Part shown: positions 47,100-59,712 of the stretch, in pieces
How the letters are laid out: each line of letters opens with the position of its first letter
Numbering within the stretch: the first letter of the stretch is position 1
Source of the DNA: Actinostola sp. cb2023
Taxonomy: Eukaryota > Cnidaria > Anthozoa > Actiniaria > Actinostolidae
Length of the DNA: 64,000 nucleotides
Reading direction: 5' to 3'
NCBI GenBank assembly: GCA_033675265.1
Contig: JAUJYZ010000732.1
Location: 1-64,000, forward strand
The notes under the pieces: model-generated
Seen by the model: the letters and a program-made list of their open reading frames with translations, nothing else
Told to the model about the DNA's origin: nothing
Database searches by the model: none
Program-made: the position numbers and the translations under genes

Positions 47100-50090
47100 A
47101 GGATATGCCGGAGACAGCATCGTGGACAGCATGTACTTGAATACTTTTGGAAGACACGGTATCCCAGATACAGAGACGCTGTCGCTGACCTATCTGCCTG
47201 ATCGAGCTCGTTGGTCTTCGCCAAACCAATCGCCAAAATTTGTCAATGGCATTGAGGCAACTACTGAATCAAATCGTATATTTGTTCAACTGAACGATCC
47301 ATCCTGGTGTACTTCATCAATATACATCTACCTGGTATCTTTGAAGTATTATATTTGAAAACTTTGAAGCATGGAGGACAGGAAACTTGTCAAGGATTGA
47401 TCACTTAGAAGGACAAAACCTATTTATTGGACTCCAATACTGTACTGCTTAGCACCGTTATGTGAAACTGCTTTATTGATTGGCTACAAAGCCATCATCT
47501 GACTGCTGAAAACATTACCCTCTGGCATTGCCATAATATATGCTGACAGGATTACAGTTTCATTAGAATGCTTTGCCTCAATGTAAACAGAAAATATCAC
47601 ACACTGGATCAAGACTTCTCATACTCATTAATTATTCATGAGGTAACCAGCCAACCAGGTGCCCTCAATTTGGTCACATGATGGACCTGGATACCCCGGA
47701 AAGTACTGGCGAGAGTAACTGGAAATGTTTCCAGTTACTGGAAAAATTGTTTTCCAGTACTGGAAACATTTCCAGTTACTCTCCCCAGTACTTATCATGA
47801 GAGACGATTAGAACTAATCGTCTCTCATGACTGTACATGAGTTATTATCCCTTATATAACAATCATCGGGATCTTGGACAGAGTAGAGACAATGCCAACA
47901 GGAGGGAAATTTGCACGAGCATGCGTTCGGCCGCTGAACCGTAATGGCTTGATCGCGGTGATCAATAACAGGAAAGTCCGTTTCAAGACCACAAATTGCC
48001 CCAAAATTACTCAATAAACTTCATAAACTATCCAACTTTATTTCTAAGCATTTATTTTTATGGTTTTAGGTTTCCAAACTCTCCTATAATTTCTTTTGAA
48101 GCGAAGCGATAAATTACACAGGCACCCCAAAAGGTAAATAAAGGCCAAGGACCGTTGATACAACACTAAAATTGTGATTTTTGAACATTTCCCCATTTTT
48201 TTGATGAAAAGCAAGTGCACACATTTAAAATATGTCTGATAAACTTGCAATATTTATAGTAATTTCTTGGGAGATCGTAGATAGATTTCAAACAGTAAAG
48301 CAAAACATATTCAAAAATCGAGTAAAAAAATGTCATATTCCATACACATAGTTCACTTCATAAACCTAGGCCGATCTCAGTGATATATTATGTTATGCAA
48401 CTAGTAACTGTGGAGTTATAAAAGATACGAAGACATTGTGAGAAATGCAATTCCAAACTGTTTTTTTTGGGGAGCAAAGTTATGTTAAATATGCATTTGG
48501 GCTCAACATGCCGAAGAAATCGGTCAAAAACACAATCTTCCCCATTTTTGCCAATCAAAAATATTTTAGATAGCTTTTTAGACAGCATAGCTTTTAATAT
48601 TTCTGCTCACAAAACTTGGGAGATCTATAGTAGATTTCGAGTTAATGAAGCATCAAACTTGCTAATACAAGAAGTTTTATGAAAATATACTAGGTTTAAG
48701 ACTGTATTATATGAACGTTTCGTCTTCGATCTTCATCAAAGTTGTATATTCAAGTCACTATCACATGTGTACTTATCATCGTCCCTACTTCAGTAGAAGA
48801 TTTTCTTCAGTGCTTGCAATAATTAAACGCGAAACCATCGCTGGTAAATACCAAGACGCCATTTTGTCAACACAGGGATGTTCGCTTGCAGTGATAATAA
48901 AGTGCTTTAGAACAATCTATTAAAGTCCAATTGCGTTCTTCCATGATAAATTGAAATATCTAAGTCTTCGTATAGCCTCTGGTGGCAGCTAAGTCCAATG
49001 TCAGCCTTGGAAGTAGCAATAAAACCGTTTTAAAATCCTAAGTTAACTCGCATTCGATGGCCTGAAGTCGAAGCTTCGCTTGAACTCACAACTGGTCGCG
49101 CATGCGCGCAACAGAATTCCCTCCTGCTGGCAATACCACTCTATCCGAATTCGCTTTAATCTGTAAGCAGGTTCTACTTCATACTACTCAAGAGTCCAAC
49201 ACATGTGGGATACGATGTCCTCGACTCTGCGCATGAGCAGAGCATATGCAAAGACCGGAATTCTTGCTTTTCTGGGCTAAAACCTTGGAACTCTTTATTT
49301 ATTGCCTTTAGGCCATTGCATGTAATAATTAATGAGTTCGCCTCGGACTGGAAACCCCGTCTAGTCCTCATTCTCGGCTTTGAAACATTACATCTACATG
49401 TACTTGTTTTTTTTTGGCGAAGAGGAGTTTTGAGTTACCTACTTCTGTTAGTCTGCAATGTATTACTTGTTCAAATCTCTATGACTTTATCCCAGAACAC
49501 TATAACTTACATGTACTGTATGAATCAAACTATAAATTTACTGGATCCAACACAACATTATCTTCGATCTACAAGTGTACTATGAGGCTTCAACATCTTT
49601 CCTGATATCTGGCCAGTAAATAGTTATTTAACATTCTACTTATATATTACACACCAAACACAATTCTTATTTGTATTATTAAAAATTACTGCATAATTAC
49701 TTTACATATCAGTACAAACTTTATGCCATGGTGAGAATAAAACTGATCACTGATGACTTCTGAAAGTCTAGCTCTCTGTCTCGGCTATGAACAGATTGTT
49801 ATAGTGTTAGCAGTTAAGCAACACCATACTGCATTTTTATTATTTTCTTTAGCAGTTATGCGCCTCGCTGACAAGGGACAAACCCACATGTACATGTATG
49901 CATTAAAAGTCAAATAAAAGCTATATGTACGGCAGTGTACAACTCGCAGCACCTCATGCACTTTCTATCAGAAACGACTAGTCATTATAACTAGTATACC
50001 CAATGGGAAGGAAGTGCTGCCTTTTTGGTGCATGAGAACCGTGCAGTAGGGAGCTGATTTGTCAGAGATGATTTTGCATATCAAATTTGT
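47100..50090. other. Mostly unrecognised non-coding sequence
   Basis: Holds a double hairpin at 47706-47830 (AGTAACTGGAAATGTTTCCA and then GAGAGACGATTAG with inverses). No exon that I can support. Confidence 0.5.
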
Positions 50091-50096
50091 ATAATA

Positions 50097-50098
<2 letters not shown>

Positions 50099-50162
<64 letters not shown>
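50099..50162. repeat. (AAT)n microsatellite
   Basis: About 21 units of AAT. Confidence 0.97.
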
Positions 50163-50165
<3 letters not shown>

Positions 50166-50984
50166 ATAATAAATAACATAAAATAGTATAAATAGGAATA
50201 TAAATATGAATATATAAATAATAATTAATTAATTTGTAAAAATATGGGGGTACTCCCATATATTGGCTATACGGGGACATGCGCCGCTGGACAGGGTATG
50301 GTTTTTGGCCTCTGTCCTGAACAGGGTATATAATTTTATGTGAGTCTGTCCCGTAAACAGGGTATGGTAATGCACGATTGTCGTCGTTAAATATGGTTTT
50401 AGCCGGTATTTAGCCATCCGAGATCCGAGACGCTTGCCGATCTTTAGCAAGTCATCAGTCAACATAAAACGCGTAAAATTGTGTAAAAGAAGACAGTGTG
50501 TATTTTGCCCTTTGTCCTAAACAGGGTCCTAAAATAGTAATATATGGGATGTGAAAATGAGCCGCACATCCCAGAGCGGAACCACCTAATTTTCCGGCTG
50601 AAAGAACAAACGCAGGCATATTAACCTGCTCTTCCCATTCTACAAAAGGAGATAAAATACTGCTACACATGGTATATGTCAAAGTATTCATATGTTTATA
50701 AACAAGGCTTGGATCTCCTTCTTCCGAGGAGCTCTGAGTTAATCGCAAAGAGGGAGAAGAGGAAACCCCTCGTTGGCCAAGGAACGGGCACTCCATACCA
50801 TGCATGTACTTGCGTTTTACCATGGTGATCTACGAGGGTGCTCTTGAAGGAGTATCCATAGATGTTCTGACAGCTTGCAATCGGCTGGCGATAATTTCCT
50901 TGAGGGTTCGTCAGCAGGGTTTCTCCTGACGGTATGTACAAAAGTGAAAGGTGAATATTGGAGCCAAAGACCGTCGTATAAAGT

Positions 50985-51245
50985 TCCTTCAGGGCATCTG
51001 ACTAGATCTGGCGGTCTGTGATCTCCATGCCTGGACGAGGCATTGGTTGTCTACGAACGCGTCGACAGGGCCATTCACGAGAGATCCACAGAGAGGCAGT
51101 ACAGCGTTGGTTAAGGCTTTTGCTTCCTTTACCGCTATGTCATGGAAACTCACATCGGGGGTCCAGTAGTCGGATACGGCGATGTGGCTCTGTTCGGGAA
51201 AGAGGGCGCCCCAAGCGAAATTCGACACATCAGAATAGATTGTAA
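50985..51245 (-). pseudogene. DIRS-like RNase H fragment
   Basis: SNFAWGALFPEQSHIAVSDY, then FHDIAVKEAKALTNAVLP and VDAFVDNQCLVQAW. The Glu of AVKEAKAL and Asp of FVDNQ are typical RNase H catalytic positions in DIRS elements. The frame is open for about 80 codons and is broken on both sides. Confidence 0.75.
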
Positions 51246-51361
51246 AATGAGAGTGTCTTTCATTCCTCCATTTTCCAACCCTTGAAATTGCCAGAGGGAA
51301 TTCCCAATGCTCTATCTCTGTTCGCAGTGCAGCGCGGACAAACGGATCGGTTTGGATGCCT

Positions 51362-52265
51362 TTAAAGTCTTGCCAATGGCCATGTTAATTTCGTTGGTGT
51401 ATAAACGAGCGTCCTGGAAGAGGTGCACTTGCTAGAAAGGCGTTGAAGAGTGTGGACTGAAACATGGCCTCTTGTAAGGATGGAATCTACCAAAGCAAGG
51501 AAACTCTTCTGCTTATCCACAGGGAGATAAAAGGCTTCTTTCTCAGTGTCACAGATAAACCAAGGTACTTGGTAAGAGCCTTTCGTCAAGTATCTCGGTA
51601 ACTGCGACAAGTTATCAAACCTGAAGGGTTTTTCAACCATCCGCCAGAGATTGTGGAAACAGTTGTCATGACATATAGGCGGGAGGCTTTGTTGGCTCGA
51701 CGGTGAGAGGCATAACAAGATAGGGTGCTTCTACTTCCCCAACTTTATCCACAACTGAAATTGATATTCGATACTCTGTTTAAAAGGGCGTTGTCAATAA
51801 ACTCGACGAAGTTGTCGCATGCAGGATTTATTGCTGTCAAAGACCATTGGCGGTGGAATATCACTGTCGAATTGGCGGCCTCCCACGGAAGTGGTGGAAG
51901 AACTTACGAACAGATACTTCACCCAATCGAGGACCTCATATGCTTCGTCATAAGGGGCTTCAGTTATAATATTTTCTCCCAGTCTCGGATGTGCAAATTA
52001 ATCTGACCCGGTAGAAATGAGTTAGGGTCACGGAAAGGGAGATCCGAGATGTTGAAAGGCTGGACTCCATTTGCAATGTTATCAATAACTTCCAGGTCAC
52101 AGGTCGGAGCTGCCATCCCTTCCATCGCTTCCAGGGGGCTCCAGTCCATGGTGACCCACCTAGCCATGGTGACCCACCTAGAGGTTCGCGCGCTGGGTCA
52201 CAGAGGGAAGGATCAAAAGCAGTTTTTCCCTCTGAAGTAATCTGGGAACAAAAGGTACGAGACAA
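51362..52265 (-). pseudogene. DIRS-like reverse transcriptase fragments in several frames
   Basis: In order on the minus strand: DPNSFLPGQINLHIRDWEKI, PYDEAYEVLDWVKYLFVS, VGEVEAPYLVMPLTVEPTKP, CHDNCFHNLWRMVEKPFRFD and FYLPVDKQKSFLALVDSI. VMPLTVEPxKP followed by CHD is characteristic of DIRS-type RTs. At least three frame changes and several stops show it is dead. Confidence 0.75.
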
Positions 52266-53539
52266 AAACTGTAGGTGGATAGTATTTATAGAAAGACCCT
52301 TATAATAAATAACACCAAAGGATATCCACTAAAACAGTTCCCCATATTAATACTCCAGCGTAACCATGGAACCAAAGCCGCCTGGATGGAAAGGATGACA
52401 GCCTGACCCAGGTAAACCGGGAGGAGGAATTGTTCTCCCTTTTCAAGCTGACACCCATCCTGCCAGGAGCCCGAGAGGAGAAGCTCAGACTATTTAGAAA
52501 CCAGAGAAACAAAATTGAATGGAATGAAACTTTATTAATTTCACGTCAAGGTCCAATTCTACTGGACTACCATACAATAAACACAAATCACTTCCTCTTG
52601 CATGGCTGGGCAGTCTCTGATTAGATGCTGGTCCGAATCACAATAGAAGCATGATAAACGATTAAAATTGGGGCGCTGGCCTGAGCCGAAGATCTACGAT
52701 ATTGGGGACTACACTCAGTACATCGGCTGAAGATTGGTCGTCGGCGCACTGACACCAATTGGAGCAACTGATAAACCGTACTGGCCATAGTAGCCCATTA
52801 TGAAAGGACTGGGTTTTCACGGTAACCCATCGACGAAGGGCCGAGTCTCTCGTCGGGGACCTTGATGTTCTTCAGGATTTTGTTTAATTTCTCCAGGATT
52901 TTACTCCTAATGGGATCGCCGATAAGGGCGACAAATAAATCTTTTAGGGCATAGCGTGAGAGCGTCTTTGAGTGCTTTTGGACCAGTTTCCGCTAGTACA
53001 CACTCATACTCTCTGGCCTTGGGGTTGTTGTGGAGCCTTCAGTTGCTAGCCGGGTTAAGGACTCCAGGTCAGACATGGCTTCCTCCAAGTCGAACCTGGA
53101 CTTGTCCAGATTCCTGTGTAGGAGTTGCAAGGCCAGGGAGACAGAATTTGCCTTACCTTGATCTTCCAAGGCCTTCAGCCTTTCTTCCAAAGCTTTTCCA
53201 GGCTAATAATAGCATGGAAAAATACAGGTTTTTATAGTGCCAATTACAACGTAAGGTCTGAGCACAATTGTTGTAGGTCTCAGGGGGTCTCAGTTACCAA
53301 GCCTGCTAATGAACTCCATTCAACTTATCTACTCAATATCAATATCAACAAATCATGAATTCATATTTCCTAAAATAGGCGACCAGAGGGAATAGACTCG
53401 AAAAGTGAGTTCCAACAACAATGACGAACCTGCACAAAGAATTAGTATAAAATATCTTGACTAAGCCAAAATAAATGAACAAATAAATAATAAATAAATA
53501 AATAAATAAAAGAAGTTTGAAATTGGCTTTTTGTGGTTT

Positions 53540-54495
53540 TCCTTTTAACCCGGCTCAAATCGTCAAGATTAACGGGAAAACTTTAAATATCTCTGAGCGG
53601 TAGACCATCAAACCCGGCTCAAACCGTCGACCTTTAACAGGAAACTTTTACTAAATATCTCTGAGCGGTAGACCATCAAACCCGGCTCAAACCGTCGACC
53701 TTTAACAGGAAACGTTTACTAAATATCTCTGAGCGGTAGACCATCAAACCCGGCTCAAACCGTCGACCTTTAACAGGAAACTTTTACTAAATATCTCTGA
53801 GCGGTAGACCATCAAACCCGGCTCTAACCGTCGACCTTTAACAGGAAACTTTTACTAAATATCTCTGCAGAGCGGTAGACCATCAAACCCGGCTCAAACC
53901 GTCGACCTTTTACGGGAAACTTTACTAGATATCTCTGAGCGGTAGACCATCAACCCGGCTCAAACCGTCGACCTTAATTACGGGAAACTATTTGTAAATA
54001 TCTCTGAGCGGTAGACTTCAACCTCGCTCAAACCGTCGACCTTAATTACGGGAAACTTTTGCTAAATATCTCTGAGCGGCAGACCTCAATCCGGGTCAAA
54101 CCGTCGACCGAAACTTTTACTAAATATCTCTGAGCGGTATAGACCTCAACCCGGCTCATGCAAACCGACCTTTTACGGGAAATGTTTGCTAAATATCTCT
54201 GAGCGGTAGACCATCAAACCCGGCTCAAACCGTCGACCTTTTACGGGAAACTTTTACTAAATATCTCTGAGCGGTAGACCTCAACCCGGCTCAAACCGTC
54301 GCCGGACCGCTTACGGGAAACTTTTACTAAATATCTCTGAGCGGTAGACCTCAACCCGGCTCAAAACCGTCGACCTTTTACGGGAAACTTTTACTAAATA
54401 TCTCTGAGCGGTAGACCTCAACCCGGCTCAAACCGTCGACCTTTACGGGAAACTTTTACTAAATATCTCTGAGCGGTAGACCTCAACCCGGCTCG
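53540..54495. repeat. 68-bp tandem repeat, about 14 copies
   Basis: Unit contains AAATATCTCTGAGCGGTAGA, CCCGGCTCAAACCGTCGACC and GGGAAACTTTTACT. The period is 68 bp in the left half and shorter, more variable, on the right. Confidence 0.95.
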
Positions 54496-54599
54496 AAACT
54501 GTCACAACTGTACTGAAGAAGAAGACAATATATATATACCTCTAACGGTTGTCCCACAACGTTGTCAACTAGAGCAGTAGAGGTGCAGCATTCTAATCG

Positions 54600-54705
54600 G
54601 CTGGAGCAGCATCTTGTTGGACTGTTGGAACAGCTACAGAAACAGCACAGGAACAGCTACAGGAACAGCTACAGAAACAGCTACAGAAACAGTCACATTA
54701 CAGGA
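54600..54705. repeat. 12-bp repeat ACAGCTACAGAA
   Basis: Several copies of GAACAGCTACAG and AAACAGCTACAG. Confidence 0.85.
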
Positions 54706-55437
54706 TATTGAACTCATTTTAGTTCGCCATGACGCGTTGCGAGAGCCCTAGACCAAGAAAAAGGAGAAACAGCTCGACGGCGTCGTAGATGAGAATGACA
54801 CAAAAGAGAGTGCCCGCACTAATATACACAGCGATGCATGATGGGATATCTATTGTTATGTAAATACTCGCTATTGTTTTAGGTACTTAGAATAGAGGGT
54901 GTTGTCCTAGACAGAGTAGGTATTTTAGATTTTTTTGTCCTAAGCAGGGTCAGGGTTTCAAACCCTCAGCGGCACCCCTATACCCAAACATGGGTCAAGT
55001 AGGGGGGCTGGCCCACCCCTGTACGATGAGAACTTTGCGCTGTACCTGATGGGCCCTTTGCCCCCTTTTTGGGGAGCGGTCATAATTCGATTTAAAGAAG
55101 AATCCGTCCAGTCTGTCAGAAAATGAGGAATTATAATCAACCTCGCCGAGTGGTTTAACAAAGTGACGTTTTTTATATTTATTCCGTCTCAACTACATGT
55201 TACAAAAAAACGCCTTTCTTTGGATAATTTAATTAGTTGGTCAAGAGCTATATAGACAGTATTATCCGTGATATTAAACTGAACCGTGACCCTATAGTTT
55301 TGGCGGGTCTGGCTGTAAGCTAAAGGGCCAGGGGACTGTTAACCTTCATTCAACCGGTCTAACCAAATCCACTGATGGCAACCATAAACATTATTATTAT
55401 TATTATTATTATTATTGATAAGAACTGTGATATATGT

Positions 55438-56233
55438 ATAGAAATGGAAACTAATGGAGAATATACAGAACAAATGTTCGGAAAAAATCAGACGCCTCGA
55501 GCGGGATTCGAACCCACGACACCCCGATCTCATGACAGGTGCTCTACCTACTGAGCTACCGAGGCAACTACAGTGGTGTGGAGTTCAAATTAGCTCAAAG
55601 ACGCTGATTTTAACCGAACATTTGCTCCCAGGCCTCACGGAACTGGGAATTGCTTCTGTAATGACGTACGAACCGCATCACGCAGTCACAGTAGTCATAG
55701 TAATGTACATTAATGGCTTAACTGCATCGCGCAGTCACATTAAATCAGAATAACTGATATCAGAGCCATCCAACCAACCATCCAAATTACTGATAAGAAC
55801 TGTCTGATTTTTTTCCGAACATTTGTTCTGTATATTCTCCATTAGTTTCCATTTCTATACATATATCACAGTTCTTATCAGTAATTTGGATGGTTGGTTG
55901 GATGGCTCTGATATCAGTTATTCTGATTTGATGTGACTGCGCGATGCAGTTAAGCCATTAATGTACATTACTATGACTACTGTGACTGCGTGATGCGGTT
56001 CGTACGTCATTACAGAAGCAATTCCCAGTTCCGTGAGGCCTGGGAGCAAATGTTCGGTTAAAATCAGCGTCTTTGAGCTAATTTGAACTCCACACCACTG
56101 TAGTTGCCTCGGTAGCTCAGTGGTTAGAGCACCTGTCATGAGATAGGGGTGTCGTGGGTTCGAATCCCGCTCGAGGCGTCTGATTTTTTCCGAACATTTG
56201 TTCTGTATATTCTCCATTAGTTTCCATTTCTAT
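55438..56233. repeat. Head-to-head inverted duplication of a tRNA-derived SINE
   Basis: Arms of about 365 bp (55438-55803 minus orientation, 55868-56233 plus orientation) are almost identical. The 64-bp centre carries another piece of the SINE tail. Each arm holds a tRNA-like head (about 55495-55567 minus; 56105-56178 plus) with A box GGTAGCTCAGTGG, B box GGGTTCGAATCCC and a complete 7-bp acceptor stem GCCTCGG/TCGAGGC. The anticodon arm is weak, so working tRNAs are unlikely. Confidence 0.9.
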
Positions 56234-56304
56234 TATTATTATTATAAGGTGAGTTCACTTCTGATTCAGTAACGTACTGCCGGTTAACTACTATGTCACT
56301 CTAA

Positions 56305-56693
56305 AGGCTCTGTTACACACGCACTTTTTTTCGTGCAATTCAACTTGCCTCGCAAAAAAAATGTTGCAAGTTGCACGCGCGTTTTTATCGTGTAACACCC
56401 TCTTTTACTACTTGATTTGTATCTTTGCAAGTTGCACGAGAAGTTGATTTGGTTTCTACTTTCTGCAACAAATTTCTACAAGTTGCACGAAAACATTTAC
56501 GTATGACATGGTTTGTGCAACTTGCGTGGCTACAATTGATCGATAGCCTGAGAAAACTGTTATGAAGTACCGACCTGTTTTTTTTTGCGAAGCTCATTGC
56601 AACAAAAAATTTACGTGTAACATGACGGTTGCAACTTGCAACAATTTTTGTGCGACGCAAGTTGCAAGGAAAAGTGCGCGTGTAACAGGGCCT
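56305..56693. mobile_element. Harbinger-type MITE, 389 bp
   Basis: AGGCTCTGTTACACACGCAC and GTGTAACAGGGCCT ends, flanked by TAA on both sides (56302-56304, 56694-56696), as in PIF/Harbinger elements (TWA duplication). Confidence 0.85.
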
Positions 56694-56699
56694 TAACTG

Positions 56700-57300
56700 G
56701 CTCTTTGTTTTCAATGTTTAATTTGGTCTAGATCTCCGAGACGGAATATCAGATCGACGGGAAGACTCAGCCGGTCTACTTTGGCATGTACACGGGATGT
56801 GAACATTGAAGTACTACTTTGTTCGAGCGTGGTGAACTCGGTGAGGAAAATGCACTTTAATTACTGAAGAAAAAAACAAGCGCTCTTCAAATCTGGGAAA
56901 TTCATTGGAAAATGTCAATTGCCAAAGATTTGGACATTAATATTTCCAAAGTTTCCATGGCCAGGAGATCCCAAACCCTTTCAAACTAAAACTACGATTC
57001 TCCACTCTATTCAATACTAAATGGGCAAACAAAATACCCTATCCCAGCCTAAAGTAGCTCTACAACATACACCCGATACATTCGTTTACTATAAACTATA
57101 TAGATATATTTAGAACCATATATTTTTATTATTATTTATGTATCTTACTATATATATTTTTCTTATCTCATTGTATTTCAGCGCTCAGAACAGATTTAAT
57201 TTGTATGAGCGCTTTACAAGTGTAATAAATTATTATTATTATTAATATAATACTCGCAGTACTACTCCCACATCTCTGGGCAATCAAGTCAGTCAGTGGG
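56700..57300. other. Non-coding spacer
   Basis: 57090-57240 carries CAGCGCTCAGAACAG, GAGCGCTTTACAAGTG and an ATT tail, which resembles a SINE or LINE 3' tail. Nothing else recognised. Confidence 0.45.
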
Positions 57301-57309
57301 TTATCTTTA

Positions 57310-57635
57310 AGGCTTTGCTACACGGTGAAACTTTTTCGTGAAACTGTTTCGTGAAACGGTGCGAGACAGGTTTCACCAAGAGTTTCACCGTGTAACATGG
57401 TCGTTTTCAGGAAACTTTTTCGAATTTGCGTTGCGAGACAGTTTCATGAAAAGTAGAACTTCTTTCTACTTTTTTGTGAAACTCGAAGCAAAAACGTTTC
57501 ATAAAACCAGCCATTGCACCGTGTAAACACACCTCGTGAAACTTGTTTCAGCTAACATGGTTACACGGTGAAACTGTCTTGCACCGTTTCACGAAAAAGT
57601 TTCACGAAAAAGTTTCACCGCGTGTAACAAGGCCT
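57310..57635. mobile_element. Harbinger-type MITE, 326 bp
   Basis: AGGCTTTGCTACACGGTGAA and its inverse-like right end, flanked by TTA (57307-57309, 57636-57638). The interior repeats TTTCGTGAAAC and CGTTTCA. Confidence 0.87.
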
Positions 57636-57663
57636 TTAGTCTATTCATCACTTTACAAAGTAA

Positions 57664-59390
57664 AGGCCTTGTTACACGGTGAAACTTTTTCGTGAAACTG
57701 TTTCGTGAAACGGTGCGAGACAGGTTTCACCAAGAGTTTCACCGTGTAACATGGTCGTTTTCAGGAAACTTTTTCGGATTTGCGTTGCGAGACAGTTTCA
57801 TGAAAAGTAGAACGAATTCGTGAAACTCGAAGCAAAAACGTTTCAACAAGGCCTTTTTCGTGAAACTTTTTCGTGAAACAGTGCGAGACAGTTTCACCGT
57901 GTGACACGTTTGCTGAAACTCGTTGTGAAATTCTGTTCACCAGCCTCCCTCGATATAATTATTTCTAGTGCCATGCGCTTTATCGAAACCGGTCAGGCCA
58001 CAGGCAGCCCAAGCTGTGATCTTGTGAATAATTGTAGAGAATGTATGTAGAATTACAAAATAACGTACAATGGCACTTACGTTGTCAATAAAGGACTGAA
58101 AATTCACCACAGTGTTGATAATTTACTGTTCTATTGCCCTGATGTGTTAGTTAGTTGGCCTCAGTTCTCTTCCTTTACAGAGTAAGGGAGAAAAAAAAAC
58201 CGGCCTAAAACGCCAAACTAACACATCAGAGCAATAGAACAGTAAATTATCAACACTGTGGTGAATTGTCAGTCCTTTATTGACAACGTAAGTGCCATTG
58301 TACGTTATTTTGTAATTCTACATACATTCTCTACAATTATTCACAAGACAGCTTGGGCTGCCTGTGATCAGGCGCGCGAAAATTTAAAACATGGCGCGGA
58401 CGATGGAAGAAAACGTGCTCTTGCCGTTTTAATGATAGTAGAGGCCATGGAGGATGACGAAACTGAACCAGTTGTACAACAGAGCAAGCGTATTAACTGG
58501 GTACGATCGTGGATAGGAAGGAGAGCGACGAGGGGAGCTTAATAAGCTCTTTTATCAGTTGATGATAATATCATCAACTGATAAAAGAGTTAGAGCTCGA
58601 AGATGAAGTAGCCTACAGAGATTTATTTCGTATGAATGGACAGAAATTCAAGTTTATTGTGGACAATGTAGGAGAATCTCTTTTTTTTCTTTTTCACCTA
58701 TTTCTCTCTCGAGCTCTCTTGATCCAGCTTCGGAAAGCTCGTCTTCTTCGCTGTCGATATCGCTACTCTCTTCCATGTCGTCCGCCATTTTGAATTTGAC
58801 TACCGTACCGCAGACCGCTGAGCGCCCTGAGTTAATTTATAGACTTTCCAACATTGCCGGGTTTCATATCGTGAGAGACTGGGTACGAATTCCTAAATAT
58901 TGTGATAATGAACACAAGACCCACATAGCCAGAAAGAGCACATCGAGTTAAGCAAAAACCCAAAGTTTGGTGTTATGAATCGGGTCAATATTGAACGACT
59001 TACGGCCATTCAAAAATGATAGAATTTACAAAGAAATGTATGGAGCAGCGGACAGTTATCCGGCAATCCGGAAACTTTTTTGCTTCGAGTTTCACGAAAA
59101 AGTAGAACGAAGTTCTACTTTTCATGAAACTGTCTCGCAACGCAAATTAGAAAACGTTTCCTGAAAACGACCATGTTACACGGTGAAACTCTTGGTGAAA
59201 CCTGTCTCGCACCGTTTCACGAAACAGTTTCACGAAAAAGTTTCACCGTGTAACAAGGCCTTTAAACCAGCTATTGCACCGTGTAACACACCTCGTGAAA
59301 CTTGTTTCAGCAAACATGTTACACGGTGAAACTGTCTCGCATCGTTTCACGAAAAAGTTTCACGAAAAAGTTTCACCGTGTAACAAGCCT
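57664..59390. mobile_element. 1.7-kb Harbinger-type element with transposase remnant
   Basis: Ends AGGCCTTGTTACACGGTGAA and GTGTAACAAGCCT, flanked by TAA (57661-57663, 59391-59393). Same TIR family as 57310-57635. Inside are a foldback (58000-58155 with 58225-58375), the transposase piece at 58378-58690, and another internal TIR pair near 59080-59261. Confidence 0.82.
58378..58690 (+). pseudogene. Harbinger transposase N-terminal remnant
   Basis: INWVRSWIGRRATRGA (about 58485-58538) and, after an interruption, ELEDEVAYRDLFRMNGQKFK (about 58594-58653) plus FIVDNVG match the conserved N-terminal block of Harbinger/ALP1-like transposases. Between them a palindrome of about 43 bp (58547-58589) and a stop break the frame. 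The catalytic DDE region is missing. Confidence 0.75.
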
Positions 59391-59712
59391 TAAAGGTCAC
59401 TCGACCTCACTCACTATATATGTTAGACAATATGTGAAACTGCTCTTTTTGTCCTTCTTAAGAGCATCAAATTGGACACCACAATAAGTCTGACCTGCAC
59501 ACATTATGTCCATAGTAGTAATGCATTCAATAATGCAGTGTAACTAATCATGATACTGCATCGTATCGATACGAAATATTCAATATATTTACCATCAGTA
59601 TATTTGATCAGTACGTACGCCTACCAAACCCATCAGTGCCCTATAAAGTTTTAAAAACACATGCATTGTTGAACGAAACAATATGAAATCGGCCATGCAA
59701 ATGTCAGCAGTA

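Larger units (their letters stand above)
50264..54985 (-). mobile_element. Decayed DIRS-like retroelement
   Basis: On the minus strand, pieces appear in DIRS order: a coiled gag-like frame (52993-53190), the RT lead-in, RT (51360-52160), RNase H (50985-51230) and a trailing segment to 50700. Several frameshifts and stops break it. Putative ends are weak inverted matches (TATACGGGG...GCCGCTG at about 50270 and, inverted, GCCGCTGAGGG at about 54965) with TGTCCTAAACAGGGT-like motifs near both. No tyrosine recombinase is seen. The tandem array at 53540-54495 sits within these limits. The outer limits are uncertain. Confidence 0.65.

Noticed and set aside
47080..47360. Plus-strand frame of about 88 codons after the 9-bp repeat
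   Set aside because: No recognisable domain, no splice or start support, and composition like the surroundings.
56105..56178. Functional tRNA gene (also 55495-55567 and 21926-21997)
   Set aside because: Acceptor and T arms are good, but the anticodon arm pairs poorly and lacks a U at position 33, and all copies share the same long flanks, so they are SINE heads.
55454..56217. Two identical 99-codon frames facing each other
   Set aside because: They are the same stretch of SINE sequence in the two arms of a palindrome.
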